A DNA stretch of 64,000 bases from Allacma fusca (Eukaryota; Arthropoda; Collembola; Symphypleona; Sminthuridae). Under the pieces are notes generated by a model that had not been told where the DNA came from, did not search any database, and saw nothing but the letters and a program-made list of their open reading frames with translations. Positions 23,101 to 33,689 of the stretch are shown piece by piece; the first letter of the stretch is position 1, and every line of letters begins with the position of its first letter. The translations under genes and the position numbers were made by a program. The stretch spans positions 30,442,001-30,506,000 of the forward strand of contig OX359246.1 in NCBI GenBank assembly GCA_947179485.1, written 5' to 3'.

Positions 23101-23928
23101 ACTTGAGGCGAAATGAATCATGTGCTTAACAACTGAAAAACGATATAGAAAAAGCTCTAAAATGAAACAATCGGTGGACATGTATTACAAGTTAACTTAC
23201 CCAAGTGCATTAAATATTATATTTAAAAAATATGACCATCCTAAAAACAAAATATATACAGTATACCGTTGCTGAAGAGGCAAAATATTCTAATTGTAAA
23301 TGCTGTACAATAGCACGACCATTTTGTCTCATCAGCGGCGATAGCTGACGTCATTTTGCATGGAACACTCTAAATTGTAATTATTTCAAGACCACTTTGT
23401 TCTTAACGAAAACGCCTATTGAACCATTTAATTTGGGAAGTGTGCACCTGATTCAATTGGTCATCAAGAAAAAAGCTATATAATTTTCCAATAATCGGAA
23501 GTGCAACTAGTCCATAATTTCTAGTCCGAGGTTTTACATTTGAAACTGTTTACAGGCATCTGCTGGTTCAAATTTCACGGAATAGTAACTAACATTTTTT
23601 CTCATGTTCCAGAACTGCCCTGATGTCCAGATTGGGATTTGTTATGGGATTCTGCCTTGTTTTTGACTTTATCTTGAATTTTGGAGAACTTACGAAATAT
23701 TCACAGTACTTTTCATTTCTGGAAGTGCATAGGTTTGCACAATCCATGGGTCTCTTTTGGACATTTGTTTGCGGTGCAAAAACCCAAGAACACATTCGTG
23801 ACAAGTTTCCCGAATTTCATAAGATAATATTTTCATGGATCCCAAAATCGGCTACGGAAAGACGACCTTCTTCGGGGTCGAATACAACTACAAGATCGAG
23901 CTCTAAATTTTTTAATGTCAAAATTTAA
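20149..23928 (+). CDS. Methuselah-like class B GPCR, gene A
   Basis: Six exons: 20149-20597, about 20706-21017, 21684-22159, 22253-22537, 22622-22825 and 23613-23928, with consistent phases. Exon 1 encodes a signal peptide (VSALVLLSSVAIQTCG) and the start of a cysteine-bearing ectodomain. Exon 2 has the ICVPRCCASG motif typical of the methuselah N-terminal domain. Exon 3 contains ILQDG, then TM1 (IIFLVHIPCAFIYFVVLVIY) and TM2. Exons 4-6 give TM3-TM7, including GILHHFFSISVYSWTVVL, and end in a polar tail. About 680 residues, the usual family size. Methuselah receptors act at the plasma membrane in stress resistance, lifespan and development; the ligand is unknown. One oddity is that exon 4 needs a 1-base frame change near 22442-22452 (after AQWG, before TAYTGFGFG). 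This is either a sequencing slip or a real lesion. Gene B shares the exon layout. Confidence 0.82.
21018..21683 (+). other. Intron 2 of methuselah-like gene A
   Basis: TCTGG|GTATGA at the 5' end and TTGCAG|GTTCCG at the 3' end. AT-rich, no other feature. Confidence 0.7.
22826..23612 (+). other. Intron 5 of methuselah-like gene A with a MITE remnant
   Basis: From AACAA|GTAACG to TTCCAG|AACTGC. It includes, at about 23272-23345, a short inverted repeat TACCGTTGCTGAAGAGGCAA... / ...TCATCAGCGGCGATAG related to the TA-flanked element at 1572-2386. Confidence 0.65.
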
Positions 23929-23989
23929 TGACTTCATTTAATCAACCATATGTTAGTTCTAATATGTACATACAAAACTATAAATACAA

Positions 23990-23995
23990 AATAAA
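23990..23995 (+). terminator. Polyadenylation signal of gene A
   Basis: AATAAA 62 bases after the stop codon. Confidence 0.55.
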
Positions 23996-24333
23996 ACAGT
24001 AGATTTGATGATAGTAAATAGTGCTTTAATGACATTGCATAAAATTGATGAATATACAATTTCGTCTTACCCTTGAGCACGAAAATGTAACTACAAAGCT
24101 TACAAGCAATCCCAAACTACCGCTAGTGTAATGTAGATATATCAGTCCGGCCCAAACTGTGAATATATTTAATTCAATGGCTAAATGTTAATGAAAATAC
24201 TTATGTAGTCAAAAACAAATCGGTCATGATTCTCCACTGCGGAATTGTAGTGATATGTCTAAAGGTCCTAATCGTACGCTTGCATATCAACTGAACTCAA
24301 TAATTTTCCTACGCTAGGGTTTGCACTGTAGAT

Positions 24334-24928
24334 CAAAGGTGTCCACCTATCCTATTTATAGGCCTATATATAGGATAAAAATAGGCAGGGTGCAAAATCC
24401 AAGTAATTATAGGTAGTAAAATAGGGTGCAGTAATTACCGCTAAAATTAATCCTATATTATATGTAGGAGCTGCAAGAGTTCACTTTTTATTTAGGAACA
24501 AGGTAGGCAGTTTGCGATGGTAAAAATAGGCATATTTAATAATCTATTGACAAAGATTTAACCTTAAAATAAATCTCAAAAATATTCTACAAATACGTGA
24601 CATTTTAGTAGTTCGATTTTTTTCATGTGTTACGATTGCACGTACATACATATATGATTTTTAGTTGAAAAAATAAGCCTCTATAGGCTAAAAATATTTC
24701 TTTATAGGCTGAAAAATAGGCCTTTCCAGGCTAAAATATAGGCCTTTATAGGCTAAAATATAGGCCTTTATAGGCTAAAATATAGGCAGAAACATTACAG
24801 GAGTATATATGTAGGCAAATATGTAGGCAATTTATTTTTGCTCAAAAATTTAGGTTTGTATGTAGGGAAGACAAAGCTGCAAAAAATATGTAGTATTCTA
24901 GGTAGGCTGAACCTTTTGGACACCTTTG
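24334..24928. mobile_element. TATAGGCCTA-word hAT MITE with 8-bp target duplication
   Basis: CAAAGGTGTCCA at the left and TGGACACCTTTG at the right are perfect inverted copies. CTGTAGAT is duplicated at 24326-24333 and 24929-24936. The 595-bp interior is crowded with TATAGGC/GGCCTATA words, on both strands because the word is near-palindromic. There is no credible ORF. The C-terminal codons of the 64-residue ORF at 24838-25032 straddle the element edge and are not coding. Confidence 0.93.
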
Positions 24929-25116
24929 CTGTAGATACAGAAGATGGCATCAAACCAATTGGACAACACAAATTTCATCCGTTTAGATTCCGGTTCCGAA
25001 CTAAAATTACTTATTGTTATAATTTATATTAAAAGTCGACTGAAATAAGCGTGAGGCACAACTGTCACGGGATATAAATATATTGGAAATTTAGGATAAG
25101 AGTTCAAGGTTAGAAT

Positions 25117-26125
25117 CAGAGCTGCGCACAAGTACAAGTAGACCACGAGTATTCCAAGTCAAGTTCGCGTTCAAGTAAATAAAATTAAAACCATGAGCGG
25201 TTCGGGTCGTGTTCAGGTATTTCATGAACTTGACCATGATTTCTTACCTCAAGTCAAGGTCGTGGTCAAGAATAATTATTTTACTTGAACCAAGTACTTG
25301 GTCATGTTTAAGTAAATATTTAGAAGTACTTGACCACGAACTTGAGTTTTTCGTGTACAAGTCCAAGTAATCATGTTTGCGCAAGTCTCCATTGCTGAGG
25401 GAGTTTTCAATTCACTTACGATTCACTATACTAAATAAAACTTAAAGCGGAATTTTAGTGCATCATTTTAAGAGGCCTTAGTTAACGTGCTCCGTGTGTA
25501 AATACAAAAGAACGCTCAACACTCATATGGATCGGCTCCGTAGAAATTGATTTAAAAATGTTCACCCAATTTTACAATAGTATATGTCAACAAAACCTAT
25601 GTAAAAGGAGTTCTGTATTACCAAAAATGTCAACTAAGACACCAGACACACCGGCTACTCGAAACCAGAGTAGATCTCCATTGTACCAACATTCTACATT
25701 CAGTGAGAAGGACCACAAATACAATTTTTGTTTTTAGAGGCGGTTGCTCGCATGATGCTGGGTGAAACCTAGTGTGTTAGAAACGAAGTAGAAGTATCTT
25801 CACTTACACACCTCACAAATCTAAATTTTTCTCTCATAAAATTTAAGTATTTTGGTGTCATACAAATCAGGTTTCTTGCAATTGAAAGTTCATGGTCAAG
25901 TTCGGGTCATGGTCAAGTCAAGTTAACGTTGGACCCGAAACGCGCGTATAAAATCATGGTAAAGTAATCTGAGAATTACTTGCAAACACAAATTTGTTCC
26001 ATTCAAGTATTACTAGAATTGAAATTGTCAAGTTCGGGATAACTTGAAATACGTACTTGAGAAGTCCGGGTCAAGTCAAGTTCGTGGTCGGATCTTTATA
26101 AATACTTGACCCGAGCGCAGCACTA
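25117..26125. mobile_element. CAAGTACTTG-word hAT MITE with 8-bp target duplication
   Basis: The left end CAGAGCTGCGC pairs with the right end GCGCAGCACTA (inverse TAGTGCTGCGC). GTTAGAAT is duplicated at 25109-25116 and 26126-26133. Both subterminal thirds (25125-25390 and 25880-26115) are built of degenerate CAAGTACTTGACC / GGTCAAGT words; the middle lacks them. The element is 1009 bp and has no ORF. Confidence 0.92.
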
Positions 26126-26133
26126 GTTAGAAT

Positions 26134-27062
26134 AATTCCTGAAGCATACTACTTACATTAAAGATAAAGATTGGAATGTATATTCAATCGTGATTTAGAA
26201 GAGAGTTGAGAGAAGATACAACCGAGAAAAGTAAGTTGGAAAAGTGTGTAAAGTAAGAATTTGAAAAGGGGAATTATAACATCAAATACCTAGATTGAAG
26301 TTGAGAGAATAAATATACAACTCTTGAGTATACTACACAAGAGCAACACAAAGTACAAATCACATTTATTACGCTTACATTAAATAAAATTACACTTACT
26401 AAATACCCGTGTCGTTCAGGCAGTACCTCCTTACTTGCAAGTGATTTAACTATCTGATTGAGGTTGTGAGTGAAACCACTCCAAGTTGCACAAAGTCCTA
26501 GAGACTCATCAATAAATAATTTAATCATAAGCAACTTAAACACATGTTTCACAACGATTATTGAAAACAATGTGTACCTTCCAGTCTCCTGAAAATAAAA
26601 CTCTTAAAACTCCGGCGTAAATACGGTTTTACTGGTAAAGTTCGTTATTCCAAAAAACCAAGAGAATAAACACATATCTTGTAAAGTACTGGCTTTACTC
26701 AGACATGCTGATTTAAAAGGCACCTGCAATTTACAAATATAAAAATGCTTGAATTACGCATGCACCGAATAAATTATTTTAATGCTGAAACGAAACGAAA
26801 CCAAACCCGTTAATATTTTCAATTTTATTCCGCATGCCAAATGCCGCTCAATATTTTTACACACGTATCAAATTCGAACGGAGCTTTGAATCAACGATAA
26901 GCTCATGAATATTGATGTCTACCCAGTAAAACAAATAAAATCATTTTACTTGATTTATTCCTTACTAAAAATTCAAAATCTAGTCAGAAAATAATTATAA
27001 TTTAGCATTTATTTAACATAAATCCAAATAAACTCAAACGCCGATTTTCGAAAATCTTACAG
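26134..27062. other. Intergenic, no supported gene
   Basis: AT-rich. The 98-codon minus-strand ORF at 26274-26570 has no recognisable domain or splice context. Confidence 0.4.
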
Positions 27063-27356
27063 TGGGATTATAATTTTGATACGGGATTATAATTTTGATA
27101 CGGGATTATAATTTTGATACGGGATTTATATTTTGATACGGGATTTATATTTTGATACGGGATTATAATTTTGATACGGGATTATAATTTTGATATGGGA
27201 TTATAATTTTGATATAGGATTATAATTTTGATATAGGATTATAATTTTGATATAGGATTATAATTTTGATATTGGATTATAATTTTGATATAGGATTATA
27301 ATGTTGAGATAGGATTATAATGTTGATATGGGATTATAATTTTAATATGGGATTAT
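27063..27356. repeat. 19-bp minisatellite, about 15 copies
   Basis: The unit GGGATTATAATTTTGATAC is repeated head to tail with little length change. Substitutions drift along the array (GATACG at the left, GATATA in the middle, GATATG at the right), as expected for expansion from local copies. Confidence 0.95.
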
Positions 27357-27364
27357 TGTTAGGC

Positions 27365-27530
27365 AATACTAATAATCAATTTGGGGTACTACCCGGGTAC
27401 TGTTTTGTGGGGTCAAAATTTTATGTACGATTACGAGTATTGGTACAAGGATTTTAAAATGGCTATATACCCACCGGGTACGTGTACAATGAGGTCATTT
27501 ACTCGTACTCACTACCATGGTACCCAATGA
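27365..27530. repeat. GGGTAC-word remnant
   Basis: Degenerate GGGTAC/GTACCC words (for example CTACCCGGGTACTG and CCACCGGGTACGTG), related to the cluster at 28000-28295. Element ends not found. Confidence 0.5.
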
Positions 27531-27999
27531 TTTGGTTACGTTGAGAATTGAGACATCTTGGTGAATTTTAAGCTAACATGCCTGTACGTTGGAAACTTCT
27601 GTCCATATTTTTGGTGTTTCTGAATACAAGTAACTTAGTCTCAATAACCTTTTAACCTTACAACATACAGTAAATGTGTTTCATACTGTGTAGCTAAAAT
27701 ATATGCTTTTAGAGAAACATGCGTTAGCAAGTATAAATAAATAAACACACACGAGTAATTATAACAAAATAGAAGTGGAGAATACTTTACATCGAAATTA
27801 TGTACGGTTGGTAACATTTTGATGAATGTGCAATTATGCAAGTTAATTTTATTTCTAATAAAAACGCTTTAGTATTTTTACTGTGCAATGAAAATATGCA
27901 ATATCAAATACCGTTTAAGCTAGTCAAAATTACACACTTAGGTGTCATACATTATTGTACATAACGTACTATGCACTGCGTTTAGAGAAATCTGGATAT

Positions 28000-28295
28000 A
28001 ATGTACCGGCACGACACTGTGTTACCCGAGAATGGGTACGGGTACGACACTGTGATACTCGAGCATGGGTACGGGTACGACACTGTGATACCTGAGTATG
28101 GGTCCAATTTTCGAGTATTTTTCGGGTACAGGTACAATGCAGGTACAGGTACATGGTTTGAGATTACATTGCGGGTACGGGTATGGAAAATTTGTACACG
28201 GATACTTCGCTATAGATACGTGTATAGATACCAGATATTGCAATACCCGCACTTCGGGTATGGATACGGGTACCGATTTTTCGTACACGTACCGA
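28000..28295. repeat. GGGTACGGGTAC-word cluster, likely a hAT-MITE
   Basis: Dense GGGTACGGGTAC words, including nearly three copies of a 33-bp unit (ACGACACTGTG...ATGGGTACGGGT) near 28011-28105. The right edge GTACGTGTACGAAAAATCGG in inverse, preceded by CAGTGCTCG, looks like a hAT TIR; the left TIR was not identified. The overlapping ORFs on both strands are repeat-driven. Confidence 0.55.
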
Positions 28296-29328
28296 GCACT
28301 GCATCTCAACTCCTGTCCCCCTGTTTCTCCGCCACTGAATTGCAATATTTATTGTTTTCAGCCATATGCAAAAAAGAATTGGTATCAATAATCGCGAACA
28401 CACGCTGCAACCTTGGTTTTTATCATGGGTTCAGACGAATGCATATTTACAGTTAGGATGTTTTCACAGGAGATATATATATATGTCTTGAGGGAAATGA
28501 GATTAATCTACCATCATTTAATCAAATGGTGCCGCAATTAATAACTTCGTTGTCGTCGAGAATGCTGAATACAGATGTACATACAGTGCTCGGCCAATAA
28601 TTTGCATTATAAGCTAGGACAGATCGTCTCCATTGGATAACTCCAATGGGACTTCTACTAATGTATTGAAATTTTTAGAACTTACGAATAGAAGTGTTAA
28701 GACAATATTGGTATCGAAAAAGTATGGGTTTTGTCGTTCATATTAGTATAAACAAATTTAAAAACAAAAAATTTGAAAAATCGGTGTGACAAAAGTTTGC
28801 ATTATGCGTAATGCATTCCAGCTCTGTCCGCACAATTCACGAAAAAAGAGCTCGGGATTAGATCTTATTGTTTGTATTTACATTATAGATTGTCGTAATC
28901 AAATTAGTTAAATAATTATGATACGGGGAAAAGATTGAAGCCAGGATTGTACAGTTTCAATTATTCGGTGGTACAATGACGATGCTTCTATTAAAACACC
29001 TCCCGAATTGCCACACGTTTCATATCCAGCTCTTTAAACAGTGATTTTCAGGTGCAGGAGGTTCAAAACAATTGATTACTGCCTCACACTGGCCGGCCAG
29101 GGATTACCAGCAAGAGAGTGGACCGTCAATTAATGAAGACAGCCATAAAACATAACAAGTGGCCACCGAACCTAAACGCTAGAAGCGTAAGTGTAAGAAG
29201 CGACGCCAGTGTCAGTATTAGGGACCGTACTGTAAGTCGAAGACTCCAGGAAGTCTAATACAATGGAAATATTGGCCGGAAAAAATATGTGCTCACCAAA
29301 AAATATGTTGAAAAAAGTAGGTAGTAGG

Positions 29329-30810
29329 CAGGGTGCCCAGATTATTGAATTCTCAAATCAGGACTATTAAATGAGTTTTAAAGATATCAAAAATCAAAAA
29401 GGTTTAAGTGCAGTTTAACTGTTTATATTTGTCTTGCGTATGCCGAAGAAAACTTTTTTCAATTTTTGGAAAGAAACAAAATTTTTAATGAGCTCCTCCG
29501 TGACAGAAAACACAGCTATCCTAGTTCTTCCGGGTCTTTATAAAAAATTAACGAAGTATCTTCAAGCGCGTGAAAAACACTTAACAGTTTTTATTTCTTG
29601 CATCTGATTCTATAGAAAATTAACATTATTAACATTTATTTCATTTATGGAAGCTTCGAGAAAAAATGGAGCTAGAACATTTTGAACTATAGCTGAAACA
29701 TTGAGTTATACTAAAGTCAATGAAACCGCTGGCCTTCAATCTTGAAATATTTGTCTCACTAAACTAAAAAGACAGTCCTAACTTCTGAAAGATTGGTGAT
29801 GCTTAACTCCACATTACGCCAGTGCTGATGGAGTTGTGGTATTATCATCGTTTTGATTTTAAAATGCTTGAAACAGAGAAATTTACTTGACTCACGCACT
29901 TAGAGTTGGTTTTATGTCAAAATGTACTTCTTCAAATCCGAGATCCCCCTATTAGCACAACTTGCATAAATTCTACAGATGTTGTACCAAAAATACTTGT
30001 TTCCTTTACTGCTACACTTGGAAAAACATTATTGCTTTTCCCACTGCATATTGTAAAGACAACGTTTCTTAGACATTACGAAAATTTAATTAAGACAATT
30101 TTTACCGACCTTAACAAACAGAAGGCAGGGAAAATCTCAAAGGGAAGACATTATTTTTTGTGACCAGGGATTTTTAAATTTGTTAACCTTATTTTCGCAG
30201 GTATTTTCAAATTTATTGGTGTGTATCAGGGAAATTTGATATGAAAAGGGATTTTTATATTGGTTAACCTTATTTGGCAGGGAGTTGACGTTTTGTAGAG
30301 AAATTATTTTTTCCAACAAGGATTTTGGAAATCGTTGACCATTTCTACAGCGGTGATTTTTGAAACTGTTGAGTACCTCCCTGAATGGACATAAGGTTCA
30401 GCAGGGAAATTCAGAAATGATCTTCCAGGGAGATTTACAAAATGGGTCCATGGACCATGTGCCTGTTAGATATAAACTTTTACTGGTAATTTTATATCAA
30501 CACTAGAGAACTGATACTTACAACTGCAGTGTCGATCATTACAAAATTAAGCAGTTCAAAGTTAAGCTATTAAAACCATTTTACACGCATGGCAGCATTT
30601 AGGTTCATGCGTATATCGTTTAAGTTAGTATTATGGTAGACTTTATGATAAGTTATGACAAATTTTAGTCACTTTACCCCAAAATGCCCCAAAAAGGTAT
30701 TTTCGTCTGCTACTTTGAAATCAGGACTAAATTCAAGCTCATCAGGTCATCAGGTGACCCTACGTCAAATCAGGAGAGTCCTGATCAAATCAGGACTTCT
30801 GGGCACCCTG
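29329..30810. mobile_element. TCAGGAC/CAGGGA-word hAT element inside the Tc1 element
   Basis: CAGGGTGCCCAGA at the left and TCTGGGCACCCTG at the right are inverted copies. GTAGTAGG is duplicated at 29321-29328 and 30811-30818. It is 1482 bp. The ends carry AAATCAGGAC words, and the right half (30125-30450) holds a second set of degenerate units (CAGGGA...TTTTTAAATTTGTTAACC). The 85-codon ORF at 29906-30163 shows no transposase motifs, so the element is probably non-autonomous. Confidence 0.9.
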
Positions 30811-30911
30811 GTAGTAGGGGACGATTTTTTTTCCAAATGTGGGAATAAGCTCTGGGCTAAACTTGACTGGTGTCCGGATTCCAAAATCTATATTTTTGGT
30901 ACCAAAGGACA

Positions 30912-31556
30912 CCAGCCAGGCAGGGTGGCTGAGTTGTCAGAGCGTCCCGTTCGTTGCGGCTGGAGTCGGTTTCGATTCCAGTAAAGCTCTGATACTTTAA
31001 TAATTTCCACTGCTCTTTCTATCTTCTACTATAGCTTTGGGTGGGGTGAGGAGAAGGGCGTGAAAGGGGCTTGCACTCTGAAGACTGGAACCATGGCCTG
31101 GATGCACAAGGGGAACTAGCAGTGGACATCCTTTAGACGGAGAGGAACCAGGAGAAGCTGCCAATCTGCATTGCTCGCTAGACATTCCAGTCTAATGAGC
31201 GTCCGTTAATCTCCTTCAATTAACCCAATACCTCCTCTCCTTCCCAATTATCTCCTACTCTACATTTCCTCGGCTGGAGCAAAGACTAGTGATATACTCC
31301 CTTAATGGGAGGAATGGACTGAGGGGTGTTTGTCCCACTAGTCTAGCTCTGTGCCTCATATAAGGGGAAGAAATATGTACGACACCCTGTACATGTGATT
31401 CCCACCACTCTATAAAAACCGAAGAGAGCCGGTATAAGCTTCTCAGTTGTAACTTCACAAGTTCTCAAAATTGTGTATGGCATGATGACTTATGGTTAAG
31501 TGCAAGAATAAAATGTGCCCCCTGTTTGGGCGAATATTATATTATTATTATATTAT
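30912..31556 (+). mobile_element. tRNA-like SINE with 14-bp target duplication
   Basis: GGTACCAAAGGACA is duplicated at 30898-30911 and 31557-31570 and splits the Tc1 transposase codons. Near the 5' end are a pol III A box (TGGCTGAGTTGTC, 30926-30938) and B box (GGTTTCGATTCC, 30968-30979) at tRNA-like spacing. The 3' end is an (ATT)n tail, as in many SINEs. At 645 bp it is long. The body also contains a TATA-like CTATAAAAAC (about 31410) and AATAAA (about 31507), so the 3' part may come from another element. Confidence 0.8.
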
Positions 31557-32458
31557 GGTACCAAAGGACAGCCAAGAGGGTAGAGAAGCCCAGGAGAATG
31601 ATTACAACCAGGGTTCTACAAGTTTACCGTGAAACGCGGAGAATATAAACTTGCTTGATACAACCATAATAAAACCCTCCCACAAGCATTTCTTTACCCC
31701 ATGTTCATTTTTAGTTTTGTTGATGGTATGGGGCTGTTTTTCTGCCAGTGTTATAGGGAATCTTGTTACCATTCAAACCACTATGAACAAGGAGATCCGT
31801 CAGTCCATCCTTGAGAAAAATTTGGAGGAATCTGGCAACAGATTAAAAAATTTCAGGGAATTAATTTTTCAGCAGGACGAAGGACACGAAGCGTTCATCC
31901 AAAACTGTGCAACCATGGTTTTAGAAGAGCCACATATATGTCCTCCTGTGAATTAGTGGATCTCTTGACATGAATCCCACTCAAAATTTTTGGGACGAGC
32001 TTGATCTTAGGCTCTGTGGTGGCCCCCATTTGGCCCGGAATAATCGTGAGTTACTTCGGATTCTCACGGAAGAGTGGTACAGTGTTCCACCCAAAAAGAC
32101 ACGAAAACTAGTGTAGTCCGTCCCCAAAAAAAATCAGGAGCTTATTAAGGCCCGTGTTGGGGATACCCGCTATTAAAACTAAAGGGTATGGTAATAATGC
32201 AAACTTTTGTCACACCGAATTCCCAAAATGTTTGTTTTTAATTTTTTTATACTGATATGAACGCCAAAAACCCCTACTTTTTCCCTACCTACCTTCTCTT
32301 AACATCACTACTTGTAAGTTCCAAAAATTTCAGCCCTGTAGTACAAGTCCCATTTAAGTTATCCACCGGACACCATTTGTAGAGACTTATAATGCAAATT
32401 TGTGGGCACCGAGTGTATGTAATGCCTCTGGTGTTGAGGATCCATACATATATTGAAC

Positions 32459-33361
32459 CATGCTTGCAACAAGTTCGTTCAGTGAACTAGTTCCTGAACT
32501 GAACTTTTCAAAAATATTTAATATTTTGAGTGAACATGAATGAACGGAAATAAATTAATAGAATAAATGCCTGAACGTGAACTGAACTATTTTTCGCTTT
32601 GAATGAACTTGAATTATTTACGATAAGTATAGCAAATTGCTGAACTGCACTTAGTTGAACTTCAGGAAATAATAGAACGTATAGTAACCGATATTTTATT
32701 TGACTCCATCTTCCCACCTGCAAATACCACGAGTTTATCGGGTTTGTTGTTTATGATGCGCTTTTATTATTTGTACCAGAGCGATTCATCTGGTAAATCC
32801 AGAGTGCATGAACAACACACGTAAAATTGCTGCATGCCGAAATGAATTTCGAATTTTTGTTCGATTTGTAATTTATTTGTGAAGTAATTTTTGATAAAAT
32901 CTGAATTTTATCAAAACTAGTATTTCAGAAATAAGCAGTGAATTATATTCTGTATTAAGTTTACCTTATAATAGAAACCAAAAGTAAACCAGACAATGAA
33001 TTGAATTTTTCTGCAATGCTGAGACTGGCATTTGTTCCCCCTTACTAGTCTTAAATACTCGGTTAAATAACCGGCTTTTCATGCCAAATAAATTATTAGC
33101 TTAAATGCAGAATTGAATACAAAATTATTACAAATGAGCTGAATTGAACGACTAACTGATTTAACTGAACTTGAACTGCACTGTTATAATTGCAAAATTA
33201 ATTTGAACTGAACTAAATGAGCGGTAAACAAAATTACAGTGAACTTGAGTGAACGCCATATTTGTATTTATACAGCGAACTGAGTTGGAATGAATGCGTT
33301 TGTAATCCATGGAGTAAGGAGTTGAACTTGAATTGAATTTTACCTCGAAGTTGCAAGCATG
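32459..33361. mobile_element. GTTCA-word hAT MITE with 8-bp target duplication
   Basis: CATGCTTGCAAC at the left and GTTGCAAGCATG at the right are perfect inverted copies. TATTGAAC is duplicated at 32451-32458 and 33362-33369. The interior has dense GAACTGAAC/GTTCAG words at both ends (32475-32680 and 33140-33340). It is 903 bp and the same family as 9839-10754. Confidence 0.93.
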
Positions 33362-33686
33362 TATTGAACCAGAGGCTAAAATTACGATTGGAGTTACTGA
33401 AGCGTTAGAGTTGCAGACAACTCCAGATGTTTCTATGGAACTCAAAACCTTACACGAAGTTACCAAGGAATGTAGGAATGAGAAGCTATTGGAGAAGTTG
33501 CAGCAGCCAATCACAAAAGAAGAGGAGAATGGTCGGGCGAGGGATCAACCCATCAGCTTCGAAAGGACAGAAAATGGTGTGAAGGAAAAGGACTGGCATG
33601 GCGGATCCGGGATGATGGAAGTATCCAAGTCATCCAAGGAGGAAAGAAGTGTCCGAGAAGGGCTTCGGAGGAAAAAGAAAGCGTGA
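33362..33686 (+). other. Possible host coding fragment downstream of the GTTCA MITE
   Basis: From the MITE edge an open frame of about 107 codons ends in TGA at 33684-33686. It is rich in Glu and Lys (for example KECRNEKLLEKLQQP) and ends KKKA. If the MITE and the Tc1 element are removed with one copy of each duplication, the same frame stays open back to about 28530 in the left flank. No domain is recognised and no start or splice site is evident, so this may be an exon of an unknown gene or chance. Confidence 0.3.
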
Positions 33687-33689
33687 CAA

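Larger units (their letters stand above)
29118..32177 (+). pseudogene. Broken Tc1-family transposase
   Basis: Three pieces in order. The DNA-binding region (about 29118-29262) has the HTH-like TVSRRLQE. The first catalytic region, DSKIYIFGTKG, spans the SINE insertion point (30840-30897 continuing at 31571). The C-terminal region (31720-32177) has VWGCFSASVIG, FQQDEGHEAF, NPTQNFWDEL and LLRILTEEWYSVP. These match the Tc1 transposase order. Internal stops, a frameshift before NPTQNFW, and Gln where the family has the third acidic residue (NPIE) make it inactive even without the insertions. Confidence 0.85.
28584..32415 (+). mobile_element. Tc1-type transposon with long terminal inverted repeats, nested with two other elements
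   Basis: The left end CAGTGCTCGGCCAATAATTT and the inverse of the right end (CACTCGGTGCCCACAAATTT) open TIRs that stay similar for over 200 bp (both then read GCATTATAAG). TA lies outside both ends (28582-28583 and 32416-32417). Subtracting the hAT (29329-30810) and SINE (30912-31556) insertions with their duplications leaves about 1.7 kb, a normal Tc1 size. The TIRs contain a second conserved word, TTTGCATTAT, at their inner ends, as in IR/DR-type elements. Confidence 0.88.

Noticed and set aside
27063..27356. Possible CRISPR-like array
   Set aside because: Units are contiguous 19-mers without unique spacers, in a eukaryotic genome: a minisatellite.
28001..28456. Tyr/Gly-rich ORFs on both strands
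   Set aside because: Products of GGGTACGGGTAC word repeats, not protein-coding.
30655..30984. 109-codon ORF containing KLWAKLDWCPDSKIYIFGTKG
   Set aside because: A chance fusion of hAT MITE end, Tc1 transposase codons and SINE head; only the middle is real transposase remnant.
30920..30990. A functional tRNA gene
   Set aside because: A and B boxes are present but no full cloverleaf is evident, and the sequence is inside a SINE with its own target duplication.
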